The position numbers and the translations under genes are program-made. A stretch of 64,000 bases of DNA from Paenibacillus kribbensis. GTDB taxonomy: Bacteria; Bacillota; Bacilli; Paenibacillales; Paenibacillaceae. The stretch lies in contig NZ_CP020028.1 of the NCBI RefSeq assembly GCF_002240415.1, positions 5,109,501 through 5,173,500 on the forward strand, given 5' to 3'. Below the pieces are notes generated by a model. The model made no database searches. It was given only the letters and a program-made list of their open reading frames with translations, and was not told the origin of the DNA. Shown in pieces: positions 51,447 to 59,805 of this stretch; positions within the stretch are counted from its first letter, which is position 1, and each line of letters starts with the position of its first letter.

Positions 51447-52322
51447 ATGACAACAAAACAAGAAAAGGCCCAGGCTCTCTGGAGCGAAGATCCAGTTGCA
51501 ATTGTATGTACACCCTCTGCTTTCGCAAAAAAATCCCTCTTTTATATACAGGAAATAGGCTATTTCAAAACAGATGCTTATACAATGGAACGGGAAGAGC
51601 TCACCTCATTTTTGCTCCTTTTTACCCTGTCCGGGAGAGGGGAATTGCAATATAGGGACAAGGAATATATATTGAGACCTTATGATCTACTTTTTATTAA
51701 TTGCAAAGAATATGTACAGTACAAAACTTCCTGTCAGGAGACATGGGAGTTTATTAGCATTAATCTGCACGGCAATCTGATTGACAATTTCTACGAACAA
51801 TTTGATAAGCACAATAAACCTGTAATCTCATTAAAGGATCCAAGTATGGTATTGGACAAGCTGCGTACGTTATTACATGTACAGTCTGAAAGAAGCATAT
51901 CCTCTGAACTGCTCTCATCCAGGCTAATCGTTGAATTGTTAACGGTTATTTTACAGCACCCCTACACCAATCCCAACGGGAATTCAGATGGGATCGAAGA
52001 GGTACGCAAGGCAAAGCAATATCTGGATCAATCCTATTGTGAACGGATCACGCTGGATTCACTGGCAGACATGTTCAGACTGAACAAGTTTAATCTGGCT
52101 AAAAACTTTAAAAAACAGACTGGCTTTTCTCCTATTGAATATCTTATTAATGTTCGTGTCACGGCTGCTCAGGGCTGGCTTAAAACCAGTGATGTATCTA
52201 TTGTTGACATCGCACAATATGTGGGCATTCCCAACACAAGTCACTTTATCAATCTGTTCAAAGAGCACATTGGAGAAACACCTCATTCCTACCGTAAAAA
52301 ATGGAGAAATCGTATAAAATAG
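51447..52322 (+). CDS. AraC-family transcriptional regulator
   Basis: 291 residues. An N-terminal cupin-type sensor half (about 30-130: LLLFTLSGRGELQYRDKEYILRPYDLLFIN) and a C-terminal double helix-turn-helix (about 190-288: DSLADMFRLNKFNLAKNFKKQTGFSPIEYLINVRVTAAQGWLKTSDVSIVDIAQYVGIPNTSHFINLFKEHIGETPHSYRKKWR). This is the sugar-utilisation type of Paenibacillus. AAAGGA precedes the ATG at 51447; an upstream TTG is less likely. It lies just ahead of the riboswitch/adhesin locus, on the same strand, and could regulate it, but no evidence shows this. Confidence 0.85.
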   Translation: MTTKQEKAQALWSEDPVAIVCTPSAFAKKSLFYIQEIGYFKTDAYTMEREELTSFLLLFTLSGRGELQYRDKEYILRPYDLLFINCKEYVQYKTSCQETWEFISINLHGNLIDNFYEQFDKHNKPVISLKDPSMVLDKLRTLLHVQSERSISSELLSSRLIVELLTVILQHPYTNPNGNSDGIEEVRKAKQYLDQSYCERITLDSLADMFRLNKFNLAKNFKKQTGFSPIEYLINVRVTAAQGWLKTSDVSIVDIAQYVGIPNTSHFINLFKEHIGETPHSYRKKWRNRIK

Positions 52323-52382
52323 GCCTTTTGTATAATCTGCAAGCTTGCCTTGTCGATAAATAGGGAAATTTGAGATTTAAAC

Positions 52383-52412
52383 TTGCCTAATAGAGTACCT
52401 AACTGATAGAAT
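52383..52412 (+). promoter_or_regulatory. Candidate promoter of the riboswitch locus
   Basis: TTGCCT (52383-52388), 18-base spacer, TAGAAT (52407-52412), just upstream of the first c-di-GMP riboswitch. Confidence 0.45.
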
Positions 52413-52427
52413 AAAAATATAAGCTAT

Positions 52428-52507
52428 TCAGGATAAATGGCAAACTTGTCGAAAGACAAGGACGCAAAGCTACAGGGCCTTCTGTATGATGGCAGCCAGC
52501 TACCGGT
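52428..52507 (+). promoter_or_regulatory. c-di-GMP-I riboswitch 1 (GEMM-I)
   Basis: GGCAAAC (52439-52445), a hairpin with GAAA tetraloop (CTTGTC/GACAAG), then GACGCAAAGCTACAGGGCCTTCT, then GGCAGCCAGCTACCGG. These are the ordered conserved blocks of the class I c-di-GMP aptamer. Downstream AGCCA...TGGCT (52494-52518) followed by TTTTT could act as a terminator, so the first aptamer may control transcription. Confidence 0.9.
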
Positions 52508-52550
52508 TGAAGTGGCTTTTTGTCGTGCTTTTTTACCCGAAAACTTTATA

Positions 52551-52629
52551 CGAAATGGCAAACCTGTCGAAAGGCAGGGACGCAAAGCTATAGGGCCTTC
52601 TACTATGATGGCAGCCTGGCCACCGAAAG
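52551..52629 (+). promoter_or_regulatory. c-di-GMP-I riboswitch 2 (GEMM-I), adjacent to the start codon
   Basis: A near-copy of riboswitch 1: GGCAAACCTGTCGAAAGGCAGG, GACGCAAAGCTATAGGGCC, ATGATGGCAGCCTGGCCACCGAAAGG. Its 3' end contains the ribosome binding site AAAGGAAG of the transglutaminase gene 10 bases downstream, which suggests control of translation. The two aptamers start about 118 bases apart. Confidence 0.9.
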
Positions 52630-52639
52630 GAAGTTTTTT

Positions 52640-53455
52640 ATGGGGAAAATGATATTTTCCGTACTTCTCCTATTTTTTATGTTGTCCATAACACTCTTAA
52701 ATTCGACAACTTACGCTGCTAATAGTGATAGTGTTGCATGGCTGGATCAAAACAATGTAAATCACGGTACGGTCAGTGTGCGTTACCCTGTTAAACCTAA
52801 CGTTAAAACCAAGATTTTAGTTACCAAAGATGCGCAAAAATACTCTTATAATCTGACGCCCGGAAAATCCGAGGAAGTATTTCCTCTCCAAATGGGTAAT
52901 GGGAACTATAGCATTAGTATTTTGGAACAGCTTAGTGGTAACCAATATAAAGTGATAGGACAAGATACTATCGAGTTAAAGCTAAACGATAGCAAAGCGG
53001 TATATCTCAATTCCGTGCAAAATATTGACTGGAGCGATACCAATCAGGCGATTCAAAAAGCCCGTGAATTAACCCAAGGCGCAACAACGGATCGCGAAAA
53101 GCTTCAAAAAATCTATGACTACGTAATTAGTCATATCAAGTATGACTCCAATCAGGCCTTCGCCTTAACGACTGACTATCTGCCGGAAATTGATCGTACG
53201 TTAAGCTCACAAAAGGATATTTGCTATGGTTATGCTTCACTGATGGCTGCTATGTTACGAAGTGTAGATGTACCAACCAAGCTGGTTATGGGCAAATCTT
53301 CCTACGTGGACACTTACCATGCCTGGAATGAGGTCTACATCGACAATCAGTGGGTGGTCGTAGACACTACAGTAGATGCAGCCCTGTATAAGGGTAAACA
53401 AAAATTCGAAATGATCAAAGATCCCTCCAAATACATTAAAACAAAGCAGTATTAA
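52640..53455 (+). CDS. Secreted transglutaminase-like protein under c-di-GMP riboswitch control
   Basis: 271 residues with a signal peptide (MIFSVLLLFFMLSITLL, cut near TYAANS). The C-terminal half is a transglutaminase-like (papain-fold) domain with Cys195 (DICYGYASLMAAMLR), His227 (TYHAWNEVYI) and Asp242 (VVVDTTVDA), the full catalytic triad. It could be a peptidase or cross-linking enzyme in the wall; an N-terminal beta domain precedes it. The start is ATG 52640, because the riboswitch overlaps any longer frame; AAAGGAAG lies in the aptamer end. The adhesin gene follows on the same strand but after a terminator. Confidence 0.85.
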   Translation: MGKMIFSVLLLFFMLSITLLNSTTYAANSDSVAWLDQNNVNHGTVSVRYPVKPNVKTKILVTKDAQKYSYNLTPGKSEEVFPLQMGNGNYSISILEQLSGNQYKVIGQDTIELKLNDSKAVYLNSVQNIDWSDTNQAIQKARELTQGATTDREKLQKIYDYVISHIKYDSNQAFALTTDYLPEIDRTLSSQKDICYGYASLMAAMLRSVDVPTKLVMGKSSYVDTYHAWNEVYIDNQWVVVDTTVDAALYKGKQKFEMIKDPSKYIKTKQY

Positions 53456-53521
53456 TATCAATATTTTTATTAATATTATTTTAAAAAATAAAAGATGAAG
53501 AAATAAAACCACGTTTCTTGT

Positions 53522-53553
53522 AGAGCCTTGATCCTATGATCAAGGCTCTTTTT
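53522..53553 (+). terminator. Terminator between transglutaminase and adhesin
   Basis: AGAGCCTTGATC / GATCAAGGCTCT perfect 12-bp stem with a 4-base loop and TTTTT. A strong terminator, so the adhesin gene needs its own promoter or readthrough. Confidence 0.9.
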
Positions 53554-53697
53554 CTATCCTTGTTGAGAAATTGTTGAGATGTGGCATGTATTCTAGTCCA
53601 GAAAGACATTGAGTCTAACTTTATCCTAATTTCGGGACTAAAGGAGGAGATATTCATCCCCGAATGTGAATTTTCATAAATTATGATCAAGCTCAAT

Positions 53698-53780
53698 GCG
53701 GCTAACTTAGCATCATATGAATGAATGATGAATATATAAATACAACCCTCTCGACCTCGAAGGTATAAACCATTAGCCGC
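53698..53780 (+). promoter_or_regulatory. Structured leader of the adhesin gene
   Basis: GCGGCTAA (53698-53705) pairs with TTAGCCGC (53773-53780) and encloses a 67-base interior containing the small hairpin ACCTCGAAGGT. It lies just 41 bases before the start codon. Upstream a second dyad TTCGGG...CCCGAA surrounds AAAGGAGGAG at about 53640-53650. Possibly a further riboswitch or regulatory RNA; no class can be assigned by eye. Confidence 0.4.
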
Positions 53781-53820
53781 TAAATAAAAATAATTTAAGA
53801 ATAGGAGATTTGTTTACCGT

Positions 53821-56800
53821 ATGAGAAAAAAATGGAATGCAGCAATTGTTGCGTTATTGCTTTTTTTGCAATGCTTATTCAGTACAACACAAGCGTATGC
53901 ACAAAATCCCGACTCTGCTCTGCCAGTGCCCACAGGAACCGATCCGGTTGAGAGTGTGACTAACGATGTATATCCAGAGCCTTCAGAGCCGATTAACGTC
54001 CCTCCTGCTATCCCGGCTCCAGCTATCGAAGCAACTGCCGGCTCAACTTCTGTAGTAAGGACAACTCAGGAAAGTATTTTAACCAAGCTAACTCTCACAG
54101 ATTCCACTGGAAATGTTATTGATGCGGTGTATAATCCCGATAGTCGTATTGATATTGGCTCCGCTATCCATTTAAGCTATGAATGGGAGCTGCCGAACCA
54201 TACGTATAAAGCTGGAGATACCTTTACCTTTCAATTACCTGAGCAATTTCAAATTTACACAGACATCACATCTCCTCTGACGAACACGGAAGGGGAAGTA
54301 GGTCATTTTACCGTAGATCGCCAAGGTAAAGTGATCATGACCTTTAATGATTACGTGGAAAGCCACTCTAATGTCAGCGGTAAGCTGGAGATCAAAACTG
54401 AGTTTAGCAAACAAATAGAAAAAGGCAGCACAGAAGTCATTATTGCGATTCCAATCCAAGGTGGCGAGCAAACGGCGATCGTAAATATTAAGCCTGTAGC
54501 TGGTCCTACTTTGGAGAAACAAGGAAAGTACGATAGCAAAAATGGGATTGATTGGACAATTGACGTAAATAAACAATTGGATCCTATAAAACACGCTGTA
54601 ATAACCGACCCAACTCACCAAGGATTGGAACTAATCAGAGACTCCATCCGGGTATATCATTTGCAAATCAATGTGGACGGAACCACCGTGCTGCGGGACA
54701 CTGTTAGTGCAGATAAGTATACAGTTGAAGCTGATCCGGCTGGTACGGGCTTTAGAATCCGCTTCAACGAAGAGCGTATTAACAGCGCATACCGAATTCA
54801 ATACTCCACGAACATCACAAGCGAGGACACTCGTTTCTCCAATACGGCTACTTTTTCAGGAGACAATGTAAAGGATACCTCCGCATCAGCTACAGTTACC
54901 GTTAAACGCGGGGATTTTCTAAGCAAAAAAGTAGAGCAATACGATCCGGTCACACAAACGGTTTCATGGGCAATCAAATATAATTTTGCCAGCAAAAAAA
55001 TTCCCGCAGCTAAAGCAGTATTAAGTGACCGTTTTAATAACAGCCAACAATTTATCATAAATTCACTTAAAGTATATAAAGGGGATACACAGGATGAACT
55101 CCCTGCATCGGAATACATGGTCACTCCTGTAACGGACGACCACGGTACTAATGGTTTCAATCTGCTTTTCAAAGCGGATATTGATGCGCCATATACCATC
55201 CGTTACCAGACTAAGGCCATAGATCGTGTACTTGAAAATGGCAAAATAACGAACAGGGTAACATCCGATGGAGTAACAAAAGAAGCGACCACAGAACTGA
55301 AAAGTGTAATTATCACCAAGGGATATAAAGAACCAAACTATAACACCAAAACGATTCCTTGGGTCATTTCCATTAATGCGGATAAGTATACAATGGACCA
55401 GGTCGTTATCGACGATGCCTTTCCGAACGGCGGTCTGGCATTATTGCCAAACACATTGAAAATCCAAAGCGCGGACGGAAAAACAACACTAACATCGCCA
55501 ACAGACTACGAATTGATCCCTCTTACGCTGGATTATAAAAAAGGGTTCACGATACGTTTTCATAAAACGATTCAAGATACGTATACAATCAGCTATACAA
55601 CTACATTTAACAACGAATGGAAAATCGACAAAACCAAACCGGACTTTTGGAACAAAGCCTCTATCACTTGGCTATACAACGGAACAACACAAACCGCGGA
55701 GGCCGAAGCTCGATTATGGCCGGACAATATGACCCAGCAAAATGGGGCTAAATCAGGTAGTTACAATGCCAGCTCCAAGCAAATTACATGGGACATTAAG
55801 GCCAACTATAACCGCAAAACTCTGAATCATGCTGAAATAAGGGATACATTATTACAGGGCCAAAAACTGGTGCCAGGTTCTGTTAAAGTGTACGATATGG
55901 CCCTCCTCGGGTGGTGGAATGGGGTACAAAAGGGAGCCAAAGTGCCTTCGAGCCAATATACTATTGTTTTACCTTCCGCCGATAACAACAACGAACTGAG
56001 CATCCGGTTTAACCAATCCATCAATTCTCCTTACTGGGTCACTTTCCAGACGACATTGGAAGGAGAGCTTATTGATAAAGAGATTAACAATAACGCACAG
56101 CTTATGGATGGAAAAAATGTAGATTCGGAATGGACAGCCAAAGTGACTGTGCCCCACGGCGGAGAATACGTCACGAAATCCGGGGCTCAGAATGGAAATA
56201 AAATCGATTGGAACATCCATATCAATGAAGGGCAATCCTATGTCTCCAACGCGAGAATCGTGGATACGCCCAGCAATAATCAAATTCTGATTGAGGATTC
56301 CTTTCATCTATATTTCACCAAGGCATCTGCCAACGGAGAAGCTGTCAAGGACACTGAATTAGTCAAGGATCAGGATTACAAGCTAAAAATAACAACGAAT
56401 GTTCAAGGTCAGCAATCCTTTGAGCTTGCCTTTACGAAGCCTATATCATCGGGCTATATTTTGGAATATCAATCCTTTATTCAAGCCGAAGACAAGGCAA
56501 AAGTGAGCAATAAGGTTAATTTCGAGGGCGACCGTTTAACTACTGAAATCAGGGAAACAAGTAAAGAAATTATTGTGCGTACATCCTCTGGTTCAGGATC
56601 AGGAGGTGGAGTTACGGGAAGTCTGGAGATTACCAAGGTTGACGAGGACGATCATAATAAGGTACTGCCTGGGGCACGTTTTGCACTCTATGACAAAGAT
56701 CAGAAAAGAGCCCCTCTTGTCCAAACTACCAATTCGGATGGGAAGATCGTATTCTCTTCATTGAGTTATGATGATTACATTCTGGAAGAACTTGCACCTC

Positions 56801-57423
56801 CCGAAGACTACAAAATAACAGCGCCAAAAACAGAAATCAAAATAGATGCAACAATCAAACAAAGCTCAGGTATTAAACAAATAGTGATCACCAACAAAAA
56901 GGAGACTCCTGTTGATCCGGGTACACCTACGAATCCAGGTACGCCTACAAATCCAGGTACACCTACAAACCCAGGTACACCTACAAACCCAGGTACACCT
57001 ACAAATCCGGGCTCAGGCAAAAAACATGATAATGACCCTGAAATAACTGAACCTCCGGTGACACCTGCTACGCCCGTAACAACCGAGGAGCCGCAAATCA
57101 TCGAAGATGAGGATGTTCCGTTGGGCGTTCCAACTATTGAGGAACCACCTGCAGAACCAGGAATGCAACCAGAGTCACCAGAAACCGATCCTCACCAGGA
57201 GCCTTCTCCACCTGTGAAGATCGAAGAAGATCCAGTACCTAAGGGCGTCATCCGCCTACCGGTAGAAAAGCCTAAAGATCCAAGCGATCCGAAACATACA
57301 CCTAAGGTGAATACATTGCCACAGACAGGAGAAAACAGTCCTGCTCCCTTCTATTTGAGCGGTATGTTCTTAATTCTTCTGGGAGCCTATCTGGGCTATA
57401 GACGAACTCATAAAAATAAATAG
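53821..57423 (+). CDS. LPXTG-anchored collagen-adhesin-like surface protein
   Basis: 1200 residues. Signal peptide to about residue 28 (cut near QAYAQ); an N-terminal adhesin Ig-like domain (about 75-225, TLTDSTGNVIDAVYNPDSR, FTFQLPEQFQIY); then five tandem domains of the collagen-binding type (starts near 229, 365, 495, 640, 780; each opens with K-G-x-Y/N and a T-x-x-W-x-I segment); one Cna_B prealbumin-like domain (about 935-1025) with Lys (ITKVDED) and Glu (LEELAPPEDY), consistent with an internal isopeptide bond; (PGTPTN)5; an acidic Pro-rich wall-spanning stretch; LPQTG at about 1166; hydrophobic tail and positive RRTHKNK. It is linked to peptidoglycan by sortase and mediates attachment. 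RBS ATAGGAGA precedes the ATG. Confidence 0.9.
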   Translation: MRKKWNAAIVALLLFLQCLFSTTQAYAQNPDSALPVPTGTDPVESVTNDVYPEPSEPINVPPAIPAPAIEATAGSTSVVRTTQESILTKLTLTDSTGNVIDAVYNPDSRIDIGSAIHLSYEWELPNHTYKAGDTFTFQLPEQFQIYTDITSPLTNTEGEVGHFTVDRQGKVIMTFNDYVESHSNVSGKLEIKTEFSKQIEKGSTEVIIAIPIQGGEQTAIVNIKPVAGPTLEKQGKYDSKNGIDWTIDVNKQLDPIKHAVITDPTHQGLELIRDSIRVYHLQINVDGTTVLRDTVSADKYTVEADPAGTGFRIRFNEERINSAYRIQYSTNITSEDTRFSNTATFSGDNVKDTSASATVTVKRGDFLSKKVEQYDPVTQTVSWAIKYNFASKKIPAAKAVLSDRFNNSQQFIINSLKVYKGDTQDELPASEYMVTPVTDDHGTNGFNLLFKADIDAPYTIRYQTKAIDRVLENGKITNRVTSDGVTKEATTELKSVIITKGYKEPNYNTKTIPWVISINADKYTMDQVVIDDAFPNGGLALLPNTLKIQSADGKTTLTSPTDYELIPLTLDYKKGFTIRFHKTIQDTYTISYTTTFNNEWKIDKTKPDFWNKASITWLYNGTTQTAEAEARLWPDNMTQQNGAKSGSYNASSKQITWDIKANYNRKTLNHAEIRDTLLQGQKLVPGSVKVYDMALLGWWNGVQKGAKVPSSQYTIVLPSADNNNELSIRFNQSINSPYWVTFQTTLEGELIDKEINNNAQLMDGKNVDSEWTAKVTVPHGGEYVTKSGAQNGNKIDWNIHINEGQSYVSNARIVDTPSNNQILIEDSFHLYFTKASANGEAVKDTELVKDQDYKLKITTNVQGQQSFELAFTKPISSGYILEYQSFIQAEDKAKVSNKVNFEGDRLTTEIRETSKEIIVRTSSGSGSGGGVTGSLEITKVDEDDHNKVLPGARFALYDKDQKRAPLVQTTNSDGKIVFSSLSYDDYILEELAPPEDYKITAPKTEIKIDATIKQSSGIKQIVITNKKETPVDPGTPTNPGTPTNPGTPTNPGTPTNPGTPTNPGSGKKHDNDPEITEPPVTPATPVTTEEPQIIEDEDVPLGVPTIEEPPAEPGMQPESPETDPHQEPSPPVKIEEDPVPKGVIRLPVEKPKDPSDPKHTPKVNTLPQTGENSPAPFYLSGMFLILLGAYLGYRRTHKNK
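56917..57006 (+). repeat. Five 18-bp repeats coding for PGTPTN
   Basis: Five tandem units differing at few bases encode the (PGTPTN)5 wall-spanning segment of the adhesin. Such repeats commonly change number by slippage, which changes the length of the stalk. Confidence 0.85.
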
Positions 57424-57443
57424 CATTTTATAATCAAAAATCC

Positions 57444-57475
57444 CCCCTTCTCAGCTCATCACTAGCGAGAAGGGG
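57444..57475 (+). terminator. Hairpin between adhesin and sortase
   Basis: CCCCTTCTC / GAGAAGGGG stem 14 bases apart. No strong T-run follows, so it may attenuate rather than stop, letting some transcripts reach the sortase gene. Confidence 0.5.
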
Positions 57476-57527
57476 AATTATTTTACATGATCCATCTATG
57501 GATTACTGTTATAGGGAGGCTTTTCAA

Positions 57528-58178
57528 TTGCGTAAGCTGGCATACGTGAGCATCGTTTTAGGAATCATCATCATGTTATTTCCTACCGCTAATGAATGGA
57601 TGGAAAATCAGAAGCAAAAAGAGCTATTACAAGAAGCTGAATCATTATCAAATACAGATCAATCGACACTGACTCCTGAAATGATTAAAGGCTATACACA
57701 TTTGTCCAGTTGGCTGACAAATACGGCAGCAGCGGATGGATCACAATTGTCTGAAACCAAGCCCTCTTCATCGGCTCAAGAGCCAGCTCCAATCGCTACA
57801 ATCCGCATTGATCGAATCAATCTGAAGCTTCCTGTACTGGAAGGTGCGACCCGAGAGCATATGAGATATGCGGCCGTACATATGTCGGAAACTGCGGCAC
57901 TTGGCCAGGTGGGGAATGCTGCCATAGCCGCTCATCGCTCACGAACGACTGGACGCCTATTTAACCGACTAAATGAAGTGAAAATCGGAGATCAGATTCT
58001 GATTCACACTCGGAGTGAAAAATACTTGTACAAGGTCTACAACATCTCAATTGTCGCTCCTTCTAACGTCTCCGTTTTAAAAAGCAGCAAGGAACAAAAG
58101 CTCCTCACATTAATTACATGCGATCCTCTTGTAAACCCGACACATCGACTCATCGTTCATGCCAAACAACTGACCTAA
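57528..58178 (+). CDS. Class D-like sortase
   Basis: 216 residues. An N-terminal membrane anchor (about 4-20, KLAYVSIVLGIIIMLFP), a variable linker, and a sortase domain with catalytic His136 (AIAAHRS), Cys198 (TLITCDP) and Arg207 (THRLIVHA). TLITCDP and the size fit class D sortases of Bacilli and Clostridia. It would recognise LPQTG of the adjacent adhesin and anchor it. The start is TTG at 57528 with AGGGAGG 8 bases before; the longer ATG frame 30 bases upstream runs through the ribosome binding site. It follows the adhesin by 104 bases. Confidence 0.87.
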   Translation: MRKLAYVSIVLGIIIMLFPTANEWMENQKQKELLQEAESLSNTDQSTLTPEMIKGYTHLSSWLTNTAAADGSQLSETKPSSSAQEPAPIATIRIDRINLKLPVLEGATREHMRYAAVHMSETAALGQVGNAAIAAHRSRTTGRLFNRLNEVKIGDQILIHTRSEKYLYKVYNISIVAPSNVSVLKSSKEQKLLTLITCDPLVNPTHRLIVHAKQLT

Positions 58179-58230
58179 CCCCGCTAATGGATAGCGGAAT
58201 AACCTATAAACTATATTGGTGGTGACCCCA

Positions 58231-58932
58231 TTGAGTATATTTTTAACAGCCTTATTTTTAATAGGTCTAACTCTGGCGCTGTGGATATATACACTTATTT
58301 TTTTACGTTCCGTGATGATGGGAAGAAATTTGCTGCGGAAGCTTGCTTATCAGGACCCTGTAACGGGTCTGTTCAACCGGAATGCACTTGAACTATTTTG
58401 GAAACGAAGCAACAGCAAGGAGAGCATTGCTATTATGTATCTTGATCTGGATGGATTCAAAACCATTAATGACACATATGGACATCAAATAGGTGATAAG
58501 CTGCTCAGACGGGTAAGCGATCATTTACTCCAGGTGACGAACTCCAATCAGAAGGCTTTTCGGATCGGGGGAGATGAATTTCTGCTCATTATGAAGGATT
58601 ATGACGCCGATCAGGTCAAAGTTCTGGCAGAATTACTTTTACAAAAAATCAGCGCACCTTACAACATCCAGGGAATCAAGCTTCAGGTTACAGGAAGTAT
58701 TGGTATCAGCATGCATCCTTCTTCGAAGGAGCCTCTGTCTTCATTACTCAAAGAAGCTGATATCGCCATGTACCAAGCCAAACAAATGGGGAGAAACTGC
58801 TATGCTGTATACCAGAAGATCAAACAGGGATCAAACGTCAGATCATACAGTAATGCACGGGTTAAAAAACTTGCGGCAGGTATTCGAAAAAAAACAAAGG
58901 TTCAAAGTATACAACAAATGGCAACTTTCTAA
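58231..58932 (+). CDS. Membrane GGDEF protein (diguanylate cyclase) in the adhesin cluster
   Basis: 233 residues. One N-terminal transmembrane helix (IFLTALFLIGLTLALWIYTLIFL) then a GGDEF domain with intact GGDEF at 113-117 (RIGGDEFLL), YLDLDGFKTINDTYGH and a full C-terminal half; no RxxD inhibitory site five residues upstream is visible. It should make c-di-GMP from GTP. The start is uncertain: TTG at 58231 (GGTGGTG upstream) is preferred; GTG or TTG up to 15 bases earlier are possible. It is 52 bases after the sortase and on the same strand, so it could raise the very signal that the two riboswitches at 52.4 kb sense. Confidence 0.85.
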   Translation: MSIFLTALFLIGLTLALWIYTLIFLRSVMMGRNLLRKLAYQDPVTGLFNRNALELFWKRSNSKESIAIMYLDLDGFKTINDTYGHQIGDKLLRRVSDHLLQVTNSNQKAFRIGGDEFLLIMKDYDADQVKVLAELLLQKISAPYNIQGIKLQVTGSIGISMHPSSKEPLSSLLKEADIAMYQAKQMGRNCYAVYQKIKQGSNVRSYSNARVKKLAAGIRKKTKVQSIQQMATF

Positions 58933-58943
58933 CACTAAAAAAA

Positions 58944-58998
58944 TACCCGCAACATCAAATCAGGCGGGTAAGTCCTGTTCATCCAAGATTATACCCGC
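58944..58998. terminator. Overlapping alternative hairpins between convergent genes
   Basis: TACCCGC (58944-58950), GCGGGTA (58964-58970), TACCCGC (58992-58998): the middle copy can pair with either outer copy. Adjacent A-rich and T-rich stretches make it a likely bidirectional terminator between the GGDEF gene and the cupin gene. Confidence 0.55.
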
Positions 58999-59012
58999 CG
59001 ATAAAAATACTC

Positions 59013-59477
59013 CTATTCTACCTTACCCTTTGCAATCAGCTTGAAATCATCGAAGTGGAATCCCGGTGCAACAACACAGGTTACCAGTACAGGCTCATCT
59101 CCAAGCGGCCGCGCCGTTTGCCATACCGTACCTGGTACCAGCGCTTGCGGATGCTGTCCGGCTTCCACGTCGGCACCGACGATAATGACAGTTTCTTCAC
59201 CGGGCTCTTCTCCGCTTCCACCCAGCTTCAACTCCACAGGACTCCCGCTATGATAAAGCCACAGCTCATCTGAATGCACAACATGCCACTCAGAGAACTC
59301 GCCCGGATGCAGCAAGAAATAAGTCGACGAAGCTGCAAACCGCGGACCGGAGTATATATCCGGCAGCACGGGTTTTGGAATTTGAAAATGAGCCTTCCAC
59401 ATCTCTTTGTACCAACCGCCTTCCGGATGGGGCTCCATGCCCAATGCCGTTACAAGCGGTGAAATAGCTTTCGTCAT
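59013..59477 (-). CDS. Cupin, DUF985/YML079W-like
   Basis: 154 residues with the small cupin signature EPHPEGGWYKEMWKA and the two cupin motifs (SSTYFLLHPGEFSEWHVVHSDELWLYHSG; GADVEAGQHPQALVPGTVWQTARPLG). The His and Glu residues for a metal are present. The DUF985 family has no firm function; a sugar-binding or isomerase role has been suggested for relatives. GTAAAGGAAGG precedes the ATG. Monocistronic. Confidence 0.85.
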   Translation of the reverse strand: MTKAISPLVTALGMEPHPEGGWYKEMWKAHFQIPKPVLPDIYSGPRFAASSTYFLLHPGEFSEWHVVHSDELWLYHSGSPVELKLGGSGEEPGEETVIIVGADVEAGQHPQALVPGTVWQTARPLGDEPVLVTCVVAPGFHFDDFKLIAKGKVE

Positions 59478-59805
59478 TGTACTAACCTTCCTTTACCCTA
59501 AATTCCTTCCTCCCTACTGTAAAACATAGCGTTGCTTTTGTCACGTTTCTCCCTTCGCATGTCGAACATCATTATTTTATGTCAAATTTAATAACATTAA
59601 ATTGTGAATATTTGCTCGATTTCATCATATAAACTAGTGACGAAGTATACAAATAGATAATTTACGTAAACTTTTATGACATAAAATCTTGTTTTTTATT
59701 GTAAACTTATAGTATCATGAGAAGAAATTTTGAACATTTAATAGAGCTTGATCATGTCAGTACGTCTACCAAGCTAAGTATCCAAGCCTAAAAGGGGTGA
59801 GCTCT
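59478..59805. other. AT-rich intergenic region before the glutamine transporter
   Basis: 328 bases. TATAGTATCAT near 59710 is a likely -10 region with TTGTTT 15 bases before. No clear GlnR/TnrA or CodY site. Nothing else supported. Confidence 0.4.
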
